A DNA stretch of 64,000 nucleotides, from the NCBI RefSeq assembly GCF_002982315.1, contig NZ_MWZD01000017.1:744001-808000 (forward strand), in the 5' to 3' direction. The notes beneath the pieces were generated by a model. That model saw only the letters and a program-made list of their open reading frames with translations. It ran no database searches and was not told the DNA's origin. This DNA comes from Leucobacter massiliensis. GTDB taxonomy: Bacteria; Actinomycetota; Actinomycetes; Actinomycetales; Microbacteriaceae. Position 1 is the stretch's first letter. The number at the start of each line of letters is the position of its first letter. This document shows, in pieces, positions 28,129 to 39,242 of this stretch. The position numbers were made by a program, and so were the translations under genes.

Positions 28129-29424
28129 TCAGGGATTCGGCGCCGCGCCGCCCGGGAGCCGCGTGCGTTCGTTCATGAAGCGCACGACGTTGGGGTCGAC
28201 GATCACGTCGCGGGGTTGCAGCGGCCGTTGCAGGTAGAGCCCCTCGAGCGAGCGGACCCGGCTGAGCGCGACGTAGGTCTGACCGGCGCTGAAGGCGCGC
28301 GGGCCGAGGTCGATGTTCGCGGCGTCGTAGCTGTGGCCTTGCGACTTGTGCACGGTCACCGCCCACGCGAGCCGCAGCGGGAACTGCTCGAACTCGGCTA
28401 CGACCTCTTTTTCGAGCTTCTTGGTGTCGGCGTCGTAGCGGTAGCGGTAGCGCTCCCACACGGTCGGCTCGACCTCGAACTCCTCGCGGTCCACTTCCAC
28501 CCACACGGTGCCGTCGACGCGGGAGACGGTGCCGATGGTGCCGTTGACCCAGCGTCCGTCGGGGTCGTTGCGCAGGAACATGACCTGCGCGCCTGGCTTC
28601 AGCTCGAGCACCTCGTCGGCGGGGTAGCTGTTCTCGCGGAACTCGCCGTTGATCTCGGCGACGGCGCGCAGTGGCTTGCCGCCGATCTCTGCGAGGCGCT
28701 GCGCGTTGATCCGGTTGACGGTCGCGTTGGTGGTGGCGAGGGTGATGACGTCGCGGGGGGCGGGGCGAGCCCCTGCGGCGTTGAGCTCGGCGGCCTGGTC
28801 CTCCTCGACGACGCCGTGTCGCACGGCCCCGAGGATCTGCTTGAAGCGGTCGTCGCGCTGCCGGTGCACCTCGCGCAGCTCGATCGCGGTGAGCGGGGTG
28901 GTGGCCCACACCCTCGCGTCGAAGAACCACAGGGAGCGGTAGGTGTCGGCGAAGTAGGCGCGCTCGTGCGGGTCGCGTGGCGGGACGGGCGGCAGCTGGA
29001 AGGGGTCGCCGAACATGATGATCTGCGCGCCGCCGAAGGGGTCGTGGCGTTTGCCGCGGGCCTGGCGGAGGGAGCGGTCGATCGCGTCCATGAGGTCGGC
29101 GGAGACCATCGAGATCTCGTCGATGACCAGGGTGTCGATGGCGGCGAGCATTTTCTTGAGTTCGGCCGGCTGCTCGAGCTCGTGGTCGGCGATGATCCCG
29201 GTGGGCAGGCGCAGCAGCGAGTGGATGGTCTGCCCGCCGACGTTGAGGGCGGCGACCCCGGTGGGGGCGCAGACGGCGATGATCTTGCTGGTGTTCCACG
29301 CGAGGTGGTTCAGGATGGTGCTCTTGCCCGTGCCGGCCCGGCCGGTGACGAATACGTGCTCGCGGGTGTGCTCGATGCGCTCGTAGACGGCGAGCTGCTC
29401 GGGGCTGAGTCGGGGGCGTGCCAC
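28129..29424 (-). CDS. Pif1-like ATP-dependent DNA helicase
   Basis: 431-residue SF1B helicase: Walker A VFVTGRAGTGKST, motif Ia APTGVAALNVGGQTIHSLL, DEISMVSADLMDAID (motif II), IIMFGDPFQLPPV (motif III), and C-terminal VTVHKSQGHSYD and QTYVALSRVRSLEGLYL (motifs V-VI). Pif1 enzymes unwind 5'-3' and help forks pass G-quadruplexes, which are plausible obstacles in this GC range. GTG 29424 is 6 bases after TAGTCT (leaderless). Bacterial Pif1 proteins are sporadic; a link to neighbours is not evident. Confidence 0.92.
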   Translation of the reverse strand: MARPRLSPEQLAVYERIEHTREHVFVTGRAGTGKSTILNHLAWNTSKIIAVCAPTGVAALNVGGQTIHSLLRLPTGIIADHELEQPAELKKMLAAIDTLVIDEISMVSADLMDAIDRSLRQARGKRHDPFGGAQIIMFGDPFQLPPVPPRDPHERAYFADTYRSLWFFDARVWATTPLTAIELREVHRQRDDRFKQILGAVRHGVVEEDQAAELNAAGARPAPRDVITLATTNATVNRINAQRLAEIGGKPLRAVAEINGEFRENSYPADEVLELKPGAQVMFLRNDPDGRWVNGTIGTVSRVDGTVWVEVDREEFEVEPTVWERYRYRYDADTKKLEKEVVAEFEQFPLRLAWAVTVHKSQGHSYDAANIDLGPRAFSAGQTYVALSRVRSLEGLYLQRPLQPRDVIVDPNVVRFMNERTRLPGGAAPNP

Positions 29425-29460
29425 CGCACCAGACTACCTGCGTGGGGAGGCGGGGCGGGG

Positions 29461-30771
29461 TCAGGCGGCGGTGGTCCGGCCGCGCACCGGAAGCAGCAGC
29501 AGGAGCCCGGCGAGCAGCACGATCGCGATGCCGAGGATGCCGAAGATGGTGGCGCCGCCGAGTGCGATGGCGAGGGTGAAGGCGGCGGGCGCCATGAAGG
29601 TGACCGCCCGTCCGGTGGTGGCGTAGAGGCCGAAGATCTCCCCCTCGCGGCCGGGCGGGATGATGCGGGCGAGGTACGAGCGGCTGGCCGATTGCACGGG
29701 GCCGACGAAGATGCACAGCAGCAGGCCGAAGCTCCAGAACACCCAGGCGCCGAGATCGTGCAGCACGAACACGAGCATGGCGCAGAACACCATCAGCACG
29801 ATCGACCAGACCATCACCGGCTTCGCCCCGAGGCGGTCCTCGAAGCCGCCGATGAGGATGGTGGCGATGCCGGCGACCACGTTCGCGCAGATGGCGAAGA
29901 GGATCACCGTGGTGTTGTCGAAGCCGAAGCTGCGCGCCGCGATGACGCCGCCGAAGGTGAAGACGCCGGCGAGCCCGTCGCGGAACACCGCGCTCGCGAT
30001 GAGGAAGAACAGGGTGTGACGGGCGCCCCGCCACAGATCGGCGATGGAGCGGAAGACGTCGGCGTAGGCGGTGAACAGCCCGCGGCGGGGCCCTGGCGCG
30101 GCTGCGATCTCGGGGACCGCGAAGAAGACGGGGATCGCGAAGACGCCGAACCAGACGGCCGAGACGAGCATCGCGATCCGGACGTTCCACGCGCCCTCGG
30201 AGGTGACGCCGAACCAGCCGACCTCGGGGAAGATGAAGCCGACGAGCAGGATCGCGAGCAGCACGATCCCGCCCAGGTAGCCCATGCCCCAGCCGAAGCC
30301 GGAGACGCGGCCGACGTTCGCGTTCGTGGAGACCTGGCCGAGCATGGCGTTGTAGCTGACGCTCGCGAGCTCGAAGGCGACGTTTCCGACGGCGAGCAGG
30401 ACGAGACCGAGGAGCAGGTACTGCTCGGCGGGCGCCACGAGCGCCATGAGCGCGGTGCAGAGCACGACGACGGCGGTGGTGAGCGCGAGCCACGACTTGC
30501 GGCGGCCGGCGGCGTCGGTGAGCCGGCCGATGACGGGCGCGAGCACCGCGACGACGATGCCCGCGATGAGCAGGGCGGTGCCGAGGCGGGTGGTGGTCTG
30601 CTGCTCGGGGCCGAAGGCGTCGCCGGTGATGTAGACGGAGAACACGAAGGTGGTGACGACCGCGTTGAAGGAGGCGGAGCCCCAGTCCCACAGCGACCAC
30701 GCGAACACGGTCCGCTTCTTCACGGGCGCCGCCGGAACCGCGGCGGGTGCTGACGCCGATGTCTCGCTCAT
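29461..30771 (-). CDS. MFS transporter, UMF1/Atg22-like family
   Basis: 436-residue protein with 12 hydrophobic helices. The start AWSLWDWGSASFNAVVTTFVFSVYI is the signature of the Atg22-like (UMF1) group of major facilitators, whose substrates in bacteria are mostly unknown. ATG 30771 lies 7 bases after TAGTGT (leaderless). It faces the same way as the LysR gene but is 133 bases downstream of it, with its own promoter. Confidence 0.87.
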   Translation of the reverse strand: MSETSASAPAAVPAAPVKKRTVFAWSLWDWGSASFNAVVTTFVFSVYITGDAFGPEQQTTTRLGTALLIAGIVVAVLAPVIGRLTDAAGRRKSWLALTTAVVVLCTALMALVAPAEQYLLLGLVLLAVGNVAFELASVSYNAMLGQVSTNANVGRVSGFGWGMGYLGGIVLLAILLVGFIFPEVGWFGVTSEGAWNVRIAMLVSAVWFGVFAIPVFFAVPEIAAAPGPRRGLFTAYADVFRSIADLWRGARHTLFFLIASAVFRDGLAGVFTFGGVIAARSFGFDNTTVILFAICANVVAGIATILIGGFEDRLGAKPVMVWSIVLMVFCAMLVFVLHDLGAWVFWSFGLLLCIFVGPVQSASRSYLARIIPPGREGEIFGLYATTGRAVTFMAPAAFTLAIALGGATIFGILGIAIVLLAGLLLLLPVRGRTTAA

Positions 30772-30904
30772 GTGGCTCACACTAACCCATACGGGTGACG
30801 TCCGCGGGCGCGGGTGACGGGGCGGTGAACCGCGGGTGCCGGGTCGGGCGCGGGGGGGGGCGCCGCTGCGGCACGGGGATCGCGCTTCGCGGAGCGGCGC
30901 CTGC

Positions 30905-31867
30905 TCAGCGGGGTCCGGCCTCGGCCTCGGAGAGCAGTTCGCGGATCGCATCGAGGACCGCGCGTGCCGCGTGTGAGTGCTCCGTGCCGCGGCGCATCAC
31001 CGCGGAGACGTCGCGCCGCAGCGTGGCCGGTGCGGGGGCCTGCGCGCCGGCGGGCGCCCCGCCTGCCGCCCCGTCCGGGGCGCCGGGATCCGGCCAGTCG
31101 GGGATCCCGAATGGCCACGGCTCCCGGTCGGCGGAGAGGAGCATCTCCGGGAGGAGCGCGGCGGCGATCCCGGCGCGCACGAGCTCCTGGTGCACGCGCA
31201 GATCGGGGGTCTCGAACTGCACCCGCGGCTCGATGCCGGCCTCGCGGCAGACACGCAGCGCCCAGCTGTGGGACTCGGTGCCGGCCGGTTCGAGCACCCA
31301 GGGGGTGTCGGCGAGCGCGGCGAAGCGGGCGACGCGGGCGGGGGCGCTGGGCACGATGCGGTCGCGGAGCAGGTGGACGCGGCTGAGACGCGGGTCGACG
31401 GCGCGCGGCATCTGGGGGAACTCGTCGATGACGGCGATGTCGGCGCGGCGCCCCGCGATCTCGTCGAGCGCCTCGGCCGGCTCGATCTGCGCGAAGCTCA
31501 CCGCGAGGTCCGGATGCGCGCGGCTCAGCCGGCCGAGCAGCGGGGCGAGGTGGCGGTGCGCGAAGGTGCTGAAGGAGGCGAGGCGCACCCGGCCCTGCAG
31601 CCGGGCGCGGGAGGCGAGCAGTTCGGCCTCTGCGCGTTCGAGGACCGTCTGCGCCTCCTCCGCGCGAGCGACGAGACGCCGGGCGGCGGGGGTGAGGACG
31701 AGCCGTCGTCCCTCCCGCTCGAAGAGCCGGACGCCGGCCTCGGCTTCGAGGCGCCGCAGCTGCTGGGATACGGCTGAGGTGCTGATGCCCGCAATGCGCG
31801 CGACCGCGGCGAGACTGCGCTGCGCAGCGAACTCGCGAAGCAGGGCGAGCCTGCGGAGGTCGAGCAC
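30905..31867 (-). CDS. LysR-family transcriptional regulator
   Basis: 320 aa. HTH domain at the N-terminus (LRRLALLREFAAQRSLAAVARIAGISTSAVSQQLRRLEAEAG, then LFEREGRRLVLTPAAR), effector-binding domain from about residue 90. The C-terminal domain carries a Gly/Ala/Pro-rich insertion (about 260-285). GTG 31867 is used: an in-frame TTG at 31930 would place the palindrome 31910-31925 inside the gene, and family alignment begins at LDLRRLALLREF. It is divergent from the PLP decarboxylase, its probable target. Confidence 0.87.
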   Translation of the reverse strand: MLDLRRLALLREFAAQRSLAAVARIAGISTSAVSQQLRRLEAEAGVRLFEREGRRLVLTPAARRLVARAEEAQTVLERAEAELLASRARLQGRVRLASFSTFAHRHLAPLLGRLSRAHPDLAVSFAQIEPAEALDEIAGRRADIAVIDEFPQMPRAVDPRLSRVHLLRDRIVPSAPARVARFAALADTPWVLEPAGTESHSWALRVCREAGIEPRVQFETPDLRVHQELVRAGIAAALLPEMLLSADREPWPFGIPDWPDPGAPDGAAGGAPAGAQAPAPATLRRDVSAVMRRGTEHSHAARAVLDAIRELLSEAEAGPR

Positions 31868-31909
31868 GGAGCACCCCGATCCCGGGTGAGAGCTCCCGGA
31901 CAGTGAAGA

Positions 31910-31925
31910 AGAACTGAACTGTTCT
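31910..31925. promoter_or_regulatory. Palindrome AGAAC-N6-GTTCT between LysR and decarboxylase genes
   Basis: Perfect 5-bp arms with 6-base spacer in the AT-richest part of the 140-base divergent gap. Typical placement for a LysR or other dimer site controlling both genes. Inference only. Confidence 0.55.
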
Positions 31926-32007
31926 GACAAGTCTATTCCCCTGGGCTACGAGGTCGCGGCTCCCTAGGGTGGGTGATCGGCGGAGGACGATCACTCGGGA
32001 GGCTGCG

Positions 32008-33726
32008 GTGGAGACGGCGACGACGATGGGGGCCGGCGCGGCGCTGCGCGAGCGCGCGCCGCAGGCAGCGGCGTCCGCCGACCGCGGAGCATCGCCGATC
32101 GAGGCGCGGGACGCTGCCCGCGAGGCCCCCTACGCAGACGCCCTGCGCGCGCACGCCGCCCGCGAGCCGCTGATGCTCATGGTGCCCGCGCACGCGGCCG
32201 GCCCGGAGGGCCTGTCGGCGGGTCTCGCCGAGTTCGCCGGGGAGCAGGCGGTCCGGCTCGACATCCCCCAGCTCATCGACGGCATCGACTCCGGCGAGGG
32301 GAGCCCGCTCGACCGGGCGCTGGCGCTCGCCGCCGAGGCGTGGTGCGCGCGGCGGAGCTGGTTCCTCGTGAACGGATCCTCGCAGGGCAACCGGATGGCG
32401 ACGGTGGCGGTCGCGCTGCGCGGGGCGGGCGGGACCGTCCTGGCCCAGCGCAGTGCGCACTCCAGCCTCACGGACGGTCTCATCGTCTCGGGGCTGACCC
32501 CGCGCTGGGTGCTGCCCAGCGTCGATGCGGAGCGCGGCATCAACCACGGCGTCACGGCGGGGTCGCTGCGCCTCGCGCTCGCCGCCGCGGCCGAGGCCGA
32601 TGGCGCGGCGCCCGCCGCGGTCTACGTGATCTCGCCCAGCTACTTCGGCGCGGTCGCAGACGTCCCCGCGCTCGCGGAGGTGGCGCACGAGCACGGTGCG
32701 CCGCTCATCGTCGACGCCGCGTGGGGCGCCCACTTCGGCTTCCACGAGGGCCTGCCCGCCTTCCCCACGAGCGAGGGCGCGGACGTGGTGGTCACGAGCA
32801 CGCACAAGATGGGCGGCAGTCTCGGCCAGTCCGCCATGATCCATCTCGCGGAGGGGCCGTTCGCCGATGAGCTCGAGCCGCTGCTCGAGCGGGCGTTCCG
32901 CCTCACGCAGAGCACGAGCGCGAGCTCGCTGCTCCTCGGATCGCTCGATGTCGCGCGTCGCAGCCTGGTCGCCGGCGGCCCCGGGATCGGCGCGAGCATC
33001 GCCGCCGCCGGTCGTCTGCGCGCCTGGGTCCGCGCCCAGCCCGAGCTGGAGCTCGTCAGCGACGGTTTCGCCGCGGTGCCCGACATCTCCGGCGCCGATC
33101 CGCTGCGCGTCTCCATCGATGTGCGCGGCACGGGCCTCACCGGCTACGAGCTGCGGTCGAGGCTTGCGGAGGAGTTCGCGGTGTACACCGAGATCGCGAC
33201 GCTGGGCGCGGTCGTCGCCTTCCTCGGCCCGGGCAAGCCGCTGCCGCTCGAGCGCTTGACCACCGCCGTGCGCGCGGTGATCGACTCCGTGACGGAACGG
33301 CGGGAAGCGGTGGTTGCCGAGAGCCTGGCCGAGAGCCAGGCCGAGAGCCAGGCCGAGAGCCAGACCGAGAGCGCGGGCGAAGCGGGCGAGCGCGGCCCGC
33401 GCAGCCCTGCGCCCGCCGCGCGGGCCGGCACGCTCGCGCGGCTCGCGCTCCCGGCGCCCGGGGAGACGCGCCTGAGTCCGCGCGAGGCGTTCTTCGCCGC
33501 CTCCGAGCTGGTCCCCGCCGCCGAGTCCGTCGGCCGGATCTCCGCGGACGCGCTGGCCGCCTACCCTCCGGGGATCCCGAACATCCTCCCCGGCGAGACG
33601 ATCACCGCAGAGGCGGTGGCGTATCTGCAGGCGGTGGCCGCGTCCCCGATCGGGTTCGTGCGCGGCGCGCACGACGCAGGGGTGTCCCGGATGCGGGTGC
33701 TCCGCGATCCCGAGCCTGGAAGTTGA
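32008..33726 (+). CDS. PLP-dependent Orn/Lys/Arg decarboxylase-like protein
   Basis: 572-residue fold-type I PLP enzyme of the ornithine/lysine/arginine decarboxylase group lacking the N-terminal wing domain. PLP-binding region: ARRSWFLVNGSSQGNRMA, IVDAAWGAHFGF (Asp binding pyridine N) and STHKMGGSLGQSAM (Schiff-base Lys). The C-terminal domain follows an AES/QAES repeat linker (residues about 435-455) and ends with AYPPGIPNILPGETI, typical of the family. Start GTG 32008 has GGGAGG 5-10 bases upstream; GTG 31969 lacks one. Substrate unknown (lysine to cadaverine, arginine to agmatine, etc.). The divergent LysR likely controls it. Confidence 0.87.
   Translation: METATTMGAGAALRERAPQAAASADRGASPIEARDAAREAPYADALRAHAAREPLMLMVPAHAAGPEGLSAGLAEFAGEQAVRLDIPQLIDGIDSGEGSPLDRALALAAEAWCARRSWFLVNGSSQGNRMATVAVALRGAGGTVLAQRSAHSSLTDGLIVSGLTPRWVLPSVDAERGINHGVTAGSLRLALAAAAEADGAAPAAVYVISPSYFGAVADVPALAEVAHEHGAPLIVDAAWGAHFGFHEGLPAFPTSEGADVVVTSTHKMGGSLGQSAMIHLAEGPFADELEPLLERAFRLTQSTSASSLLLGSLDVARRSLVAGGPGIGASIAAAGRLRAWVRAQPELELVSDGFAAVPDISGADPLRVSIDVRGTGLTGYELRSRLAEEFAVYTEIATLGAVVAFLGPGKPLPLERLTTAVRAVIDSVTERREAVVAESLAESQAESQAESQTESAGEAGERGPRSPAPAARAGTLARLALPAPGETRLSPREAFFAASELVPAAESVGRISADALAAYPPGIPNILPGETITAEAVAYLQAVAASPIGFVRGAHDAGVSRMRVLRDPEPGS
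33319..33375 (+). repeat. In-frame tandem repeats in the decarboxylase linker
   Basis: Tandem units of GCCGAGAGCCAG (12 bases) encode AESQ repeated about four times, marking a flexible linker that can change length by slippage. Confidence 0.75.
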
Positions 33727-33756
33727 GTGATTCGGGCTCAGATTTCATCCCGATGA

Positions 33757-35739
<1,983 letters not shown>

Positions 35740-35741
35740 TC

Positions 35742-36380
35742 ATGGCGAACGAGGAACAGCGCATGCCCGGGGATGACCCGAACGCCGGCGAGGTTCCTGC
35801 GGATCGCACCTCGGGGCCGGAGTCTGCGGACTCCGGCCCCGAGCCGCAGGAGGAGGAGCTGACGGTCGAGGACATCCTCGGAGCGGAGCAGGACGCGGAC
35901 GCCAAGGACGCGGACGCCAAGGACGCGGACGCCGCCTCGGGCGCCTCCCCGGCGGAGGAGGCGGAGAACCCGTACCTGGAGGATCTGCGCCGCCTCACCG
36001 CGGAGTACGCGAACTACCGCAAGCGCACGGAGGCGAACGCCGAGCTCGAGAAGCAGCGCGCCGTCGCGGCCGCCGTGACCCCGCTGCTCGCGGTGCTCGA
36101 CGACCTCGACCGGGCCGAGCAGCACGGCGACCTGGTCGAGGGCTCCGCCTTCGCGACCATCGCGCAGAAGCTCCGCGGCACGATGGAGCGCTTCGGCGTC
36201 GTCGCCTTCGGCGAGAAGGGCGAGCCCTTCGACCCTCAGCTGCACGAGGCGATCGCGCAGGTTCCGGTGCCCGGCACCGAGCAGCACACGGTGCTGGACG
36301 TGATCGAGCGGGGGTACCGCATCGGCGATGTCGAGCTGCGCCCCGCCAAGGTAGCGGTGGCGGTGGGGGCAGATGGCTAG
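35742..36380 (+). CDS. grpE: Nucleotide exchange factor GrpE
   Basis: 212-residue exchange factor for DnaK. An acidic, disordered N-terminus with the repeat DAKDADAKDADA (15-base tandem repeats, 35893-35937) precedes the coiled coil (ENPYLEDLRRLTAEYANYRKRTEAN) and the C-terminal beta-wing ending HTVLDVIERGYRIGDVELRPAKVAVA, a strong GrpE signature. Starts 2 bases after dnaK and overlaps dnaJ by 8 bases. Confidence 0.97.
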   Translation: MANEEQRMPGDDPNAGEVPADRTSGPESADSGPEPQEEELTVEDILGAEQDADAKDADAKDADAASGASPAEEAENPYLEDLRRLTAEYANYRKRTEANAELEKQRAVAAAVTPLLAVLDDLDRAEQHGDLVEGSAFATIAQKLRGTMERFGVVAFGEKGEPFDPQLHEAIAQVPVPGTEQHTVLDVIERGYRIGDVELRPAKVAVAVGADG

Positions 36381-37329
36381 TCAGGATTGGCTCGAGAAGG
36401 ACTTCTACCAGATCCTCGGCGTCTCCAAGGACGCGAGCGATGCGGAGCTGAAGAAGACCTACCGCAAGCTCGCGCGCAAGTACCACCCCGACTCGAACCC
36501 GGGGGACGCGGCTGCCGAGGCGAAGTTCAAGGAGGTCAGCGAGGCCTACTCGGTGCTCTCCGATGCCGAGCAGCGCGCGGAGTACGATCAGATCCGCGCC
36601 ATGGGCGCCGGCGGTGCCCGCTTCACCGCGGGCGGCGGTGGCGGCCAGGGCTTCGAGGACGTCTTCGGCGGCATGTTCGGCGGCGGCAGGGGCGGATCCC
36701 ACTTCAGCTACCAGCAGGGCGGGGCTCAGGGCTTCGAGGACATCTTCAGCATGTTCGGCGGCGGGGCCCCGCGCGGTCCCCAGCCGGGGCGCGACATCTC
36801 CGCCTCGACCACGCTCGACTTCGAGACCGCCGTCCGCGGTGACACGGTGACCCTGCAGGCTCCCACGGGCGCCGTGAAGGTGAAGATCCCGGCCGGCGTG
36901 AACGACGGGCAGAAGATCAAGGTGCGCGGCAAGGGGGAGCCCAGCCCGAACGGCGGGGCTCCCGGCGACATCATCCTCACGGTGAGCGTGCGCAAGCACC
37001 CCGTCTTCGAGCGCGAGGGCCAGAACCTGCGGGTGAAGCTGCCGGTGACGTTCTCCGAGGCCGCGCTGGGCGCGACCGTCGAGGTGCCGACGCTCGGCGG
37101 ACCGCCCGTCAAGCTGAAGGTGCAGCCGGGCACCCCCAGCGGGCGCGTGCTGCGCGTCAAGGGCCGCGGGGTCAAGAGCGCGAAGGGCACCGGCGATCTG
37201 CTGGCCGAGGTCCAGGTGGTCGTCCCCGCCCACCTCTCGGAGCAGGCGCGCGAAGCGCTGGAGGCATTCCGCGCCGTGGAGCCCCAGGAGAACCCCCGCG
37301 AGGATCTGCTCGCCCGGGCGAGGGGGTAG
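36373..37329 (+). CDS. dnaJ: DnaJ-type co-chaperone without zinc finger
   Basis: 318 aa. J domain with HPD (KYHPDSNPG) near residue 42, a Gly/Phe-rich region (about 75-135), then the two C-terminal beta domains (VKVKIPAGVNDGQKIKVRGKG and the VEVPTLGGPPVKLKV barrel). The CxxCxGxG zinc repeats of type I DnaJ are absent, so it is a type II (CbpA-like) protein, the usual form in the dnaK operon of actinobacteria. Stimulates DnaK ATPase. Confidence 0.95.
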   Translation: MASQDWLEKDFYQILGVSKDASDAELKKTYRKLARKYHPDSNPGDAAAEAKFKEVSEAYSVLSDAEQRAEYDQIRAMGAGGARFTAGGGGGQGFEDVFGGMFGGGRGGSHFSYQQGGAQGFEDIFSMFGGGAPRGPQPGRDISASTTLDFETAVRGDTVTLQAPTGAVKVKIPAGVNDGQKIKVRGKGEPSPNGGAPGDIILTVSVRKHPVFEREGQNLRVKLPVTFSEAALGATVEVPTLGGPPVKLKVQPGTPSGRVLRVKGRGVKSAKGTGDLLAEVQVVVPAHLSEQAREALEAFRAVEPQENPREDLLARARG

Positions 37330-37338
37330 GCGGACCCC

Positions 37339-37764
37339 ATGTCAGCGCAAGCGCAGATCGATCGCTTCACCCCCATGTTCGCGATCGCAGCCGCCGCCGA
37401 GCTCGCCGAGATGCACCCGCAGACGCTGCGGCAGTACGACCGCATCGGGCTCGTGTCGCCGCAGCGCACCCGCGGCAACACCCGCCGGTATTCCCTGCAC
37501 GACGTCGCGCAGCTGCGCGAGATCGCCAGGCTCTCGGCCGAGGGCCTGAGCCTGGAGGGGATCCGGCGGGTGCTGCAGCTGGAGGACCGCGTGCGCGAGC
37601 TGGAGCGGCAGGTGCGCGAGCTGGAGCACGCGCTGACGGAGGAGCGCATGCAGCGACCCGAGCGACGTGTGTTCGCGGCGGGATCCGCCGGCGGCGAGGT
37701 CATCACGCTCCGCCGTGGCACGCGGGTGCGCAGGAACGCCGAAGTCGTCGTCTGGAAGCCCTGA
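37339..37764 (+). CDS. hspR: Heat shock repressor HspR (MerR family)
   Basis: 141-residue MerR-type repressor: FAIAAAAELAEMHPQTLRQYDRIGLVSPQRTRGNTRRYSLHDVAQLREI is the winged HTH, followed by a dimer coiled coil (VLQLEDRVRELERQVRELEH) and a basic tail. Last gene of the dnaK operon, 9 bases after dnaJ. It binds the HAIR site upstream of dnaK and so regulates itself. Confidence 0.96.
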   Translation: MSAQAQIDRFTPMFAIAAAAELAEMHPQTLRQYDRIGLVSPQRTRGNTRRYSLHDVAQLREIARLSAEGLSLEGIRRVLQLEDRVRELERQVRELEHALTEERMQRPERRVFAAGSAGGEVITLRRGTRVRRNAEVVVWKP

Positions 37765-37856
37765 GCCGTCCGGAATCGGCCCTGCGCCCCGACAGCGGCT
37801 CCTGCGGGCGGGCCGCTCCCGCGGACGAGCCGCGCTGCGGGCGATACGCTGGGAGC

Positions 37857-39023
37857 GTGGGTGACGCGGCGGGGGACGAGTTCAGGGCCGTGTTCGCCGA
37901 GCTCTCGCGCGAGCCGGACTTCGACGCCCCCGAGCTCCGCGCCTTCGACGCCGCCGACGAGCTGATTCTCGCGACCGCCGCGGATCGCGTGCGCGGGCTG
38001 GGCCCGGGCGAGCTCGTGATCATCGGCGACCGTCACGGCGCGCTCACGGTCGGAGCGGCCGCGGTCCTCGGAGCGCGCGGGATCCGCAGCCACCAGGATC
38101 CGCTGCTCGCCGAGCGGGCCCTCGCACGCAACGTCCGGCGCATCCTCGGAGCGGCGGAACCGGGCGCCGTGTGCACCGCGCATCCGCTCGGCCCGGAGCT
38201 GCTCCGAGGCGCGCGGCTCGTGCTGCTGCAGCTGCCGCGCGGACTCGACGCCCTCGAAGAGATCGCCTGGGCGATCGCCCGCTGGGCGGAGCCCGAGGCG
38301 GTGGTGTTCGCCGGCGGTCGCGACAAGCACATGACCCGCGCCATGAACGAGGTGCTGGGTCGTCACTTCGGCGAGGTGAGCGCGGGCCTGGGCCGCCGGA
38401 AGGCCCGGGTGCTCACCGCGAGCTCGCCGCTGGCGCCCCGGGATCCCGGTGCCCCGCCCTTCCCGCGGTGGGGCGGCGACGAGGCCCTGCCGTTCCGAGT
38501 GGCGGCGTTCGGCGCCACCTTCGGCGGCGCCACTCTCGACCGCGGCAGCCGGCTGCTGCTCGCCGGCCTCGGCTCGGCGGCTCCCGCTGCGCGTCGCATC
38601 GTCGACCTCGGCTGCGGCAACGGCGTGCTCGGCGTCGCCGCGGCGCTCGCCCGCCCAGCGGCGCGCATCATCGCCACCGACCAGTCGTCCGCCGCCGTCG
38701 CCGCCGCCCGGCTCACCGCTGAGGCGGCGGGGGTGGCGGATCGCGTCGAGGTGCATCGCGCCGACGCGCTGGAGGCCGTTCCCGCGGCGTGGGCCGAGCT
38801 GATCCTGCTCAATCCGCCGTTCCACACCGGCGCGACGGTGCACGCGGGCGTCGCCCACCGGCTCATCCGGGCTTGCCGTGAGGCGCTGGCGCCCGGGGGC
38901 GAGCTGCGCCTCGTGTTCAACTCCTCGCTGCGCTACCGGCCCCTCGTCGAACGGACGGTGGGGCCCGTGCGGGAGATCTCCCGCGATCCGTCGTTCACGG
39001 TGCTCTCCGCGTCGCGTCGCTGA
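37857..39023 (+). CDS. Class I SAM-dependent methyltransferase, RlmG/RsmC-like
   Basis: 388-residue protein with two Rossmann-like halves, as in RsmC/RlmG rRNA guanine-N2 methyltransferases. The N-terminal half is degenerate. The C-terminal half has the SAM motif VDLGCGNGVLGVAAAL and the catalytic NPPFHTGATVHAGVAHRLI, the NPPF motif of N-methyltransferases acting on amino groups of bases. GTG 37857 lies 6 bases after TACGCT (leaderless). Exact rRNA position unknown. Confidence 0.9.
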   Translation: MGDAAGDEFRAVFAELSREPDFDAPELRAFDAADELILATAADRVRGLGPGELVIIGDRHGALTVGAAAVLGARGIRSHQDPLLAERALARNVRRILGAAEPGAVCTAHPLGPELLRGARLVLLQLPRGLDALEEIAWAIARWAEPEAVVFAGGRDKHMTRAMNEVLGRHFGEVSAGLGRRKARVLTASSPLAPRDPGAPPFPRWGGDEALPFRVAAFGATFGGATLDRGSRLLLAGLGSAAPAARRIVDLGCGNGVLGVAAALARPAARIIATDQSSAAVAAARLTAEAAGVADRVEVHRADALEAVPAAWAELILLNPPFHTGATVHAGVAHRLIRACREALAPGGELRLVFNSSLRYRPLVERTVGPVREISRDPSFTVLSASRR

Positions 39024-39242
39024 AGCCGCCGGGAGTATAACGCCGGAGTTATCCCCGCAACGCAGATCGAACTTGTCACCTAATACATAAGCCGGACAGA
39101 ATCGTACCGAACCGATCATTAGGGATCTGTTCGCATCACCCGAAACGTCGACCGGAGCGAGCACTCAGTGGCGAGTGCCTCCTGCGCGACCGCGGATCGG
39201 CCGCCGAGCGTTTCATCAGCTGACCCAACGGAGGGAACAACC

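Noticed and set aside
36373-37329. DnaJ truncated by loss of its zinc finger
   Set aside because: Type II J proteins without zinc finger are normal in actinobacterial dnaK operons; not decay.
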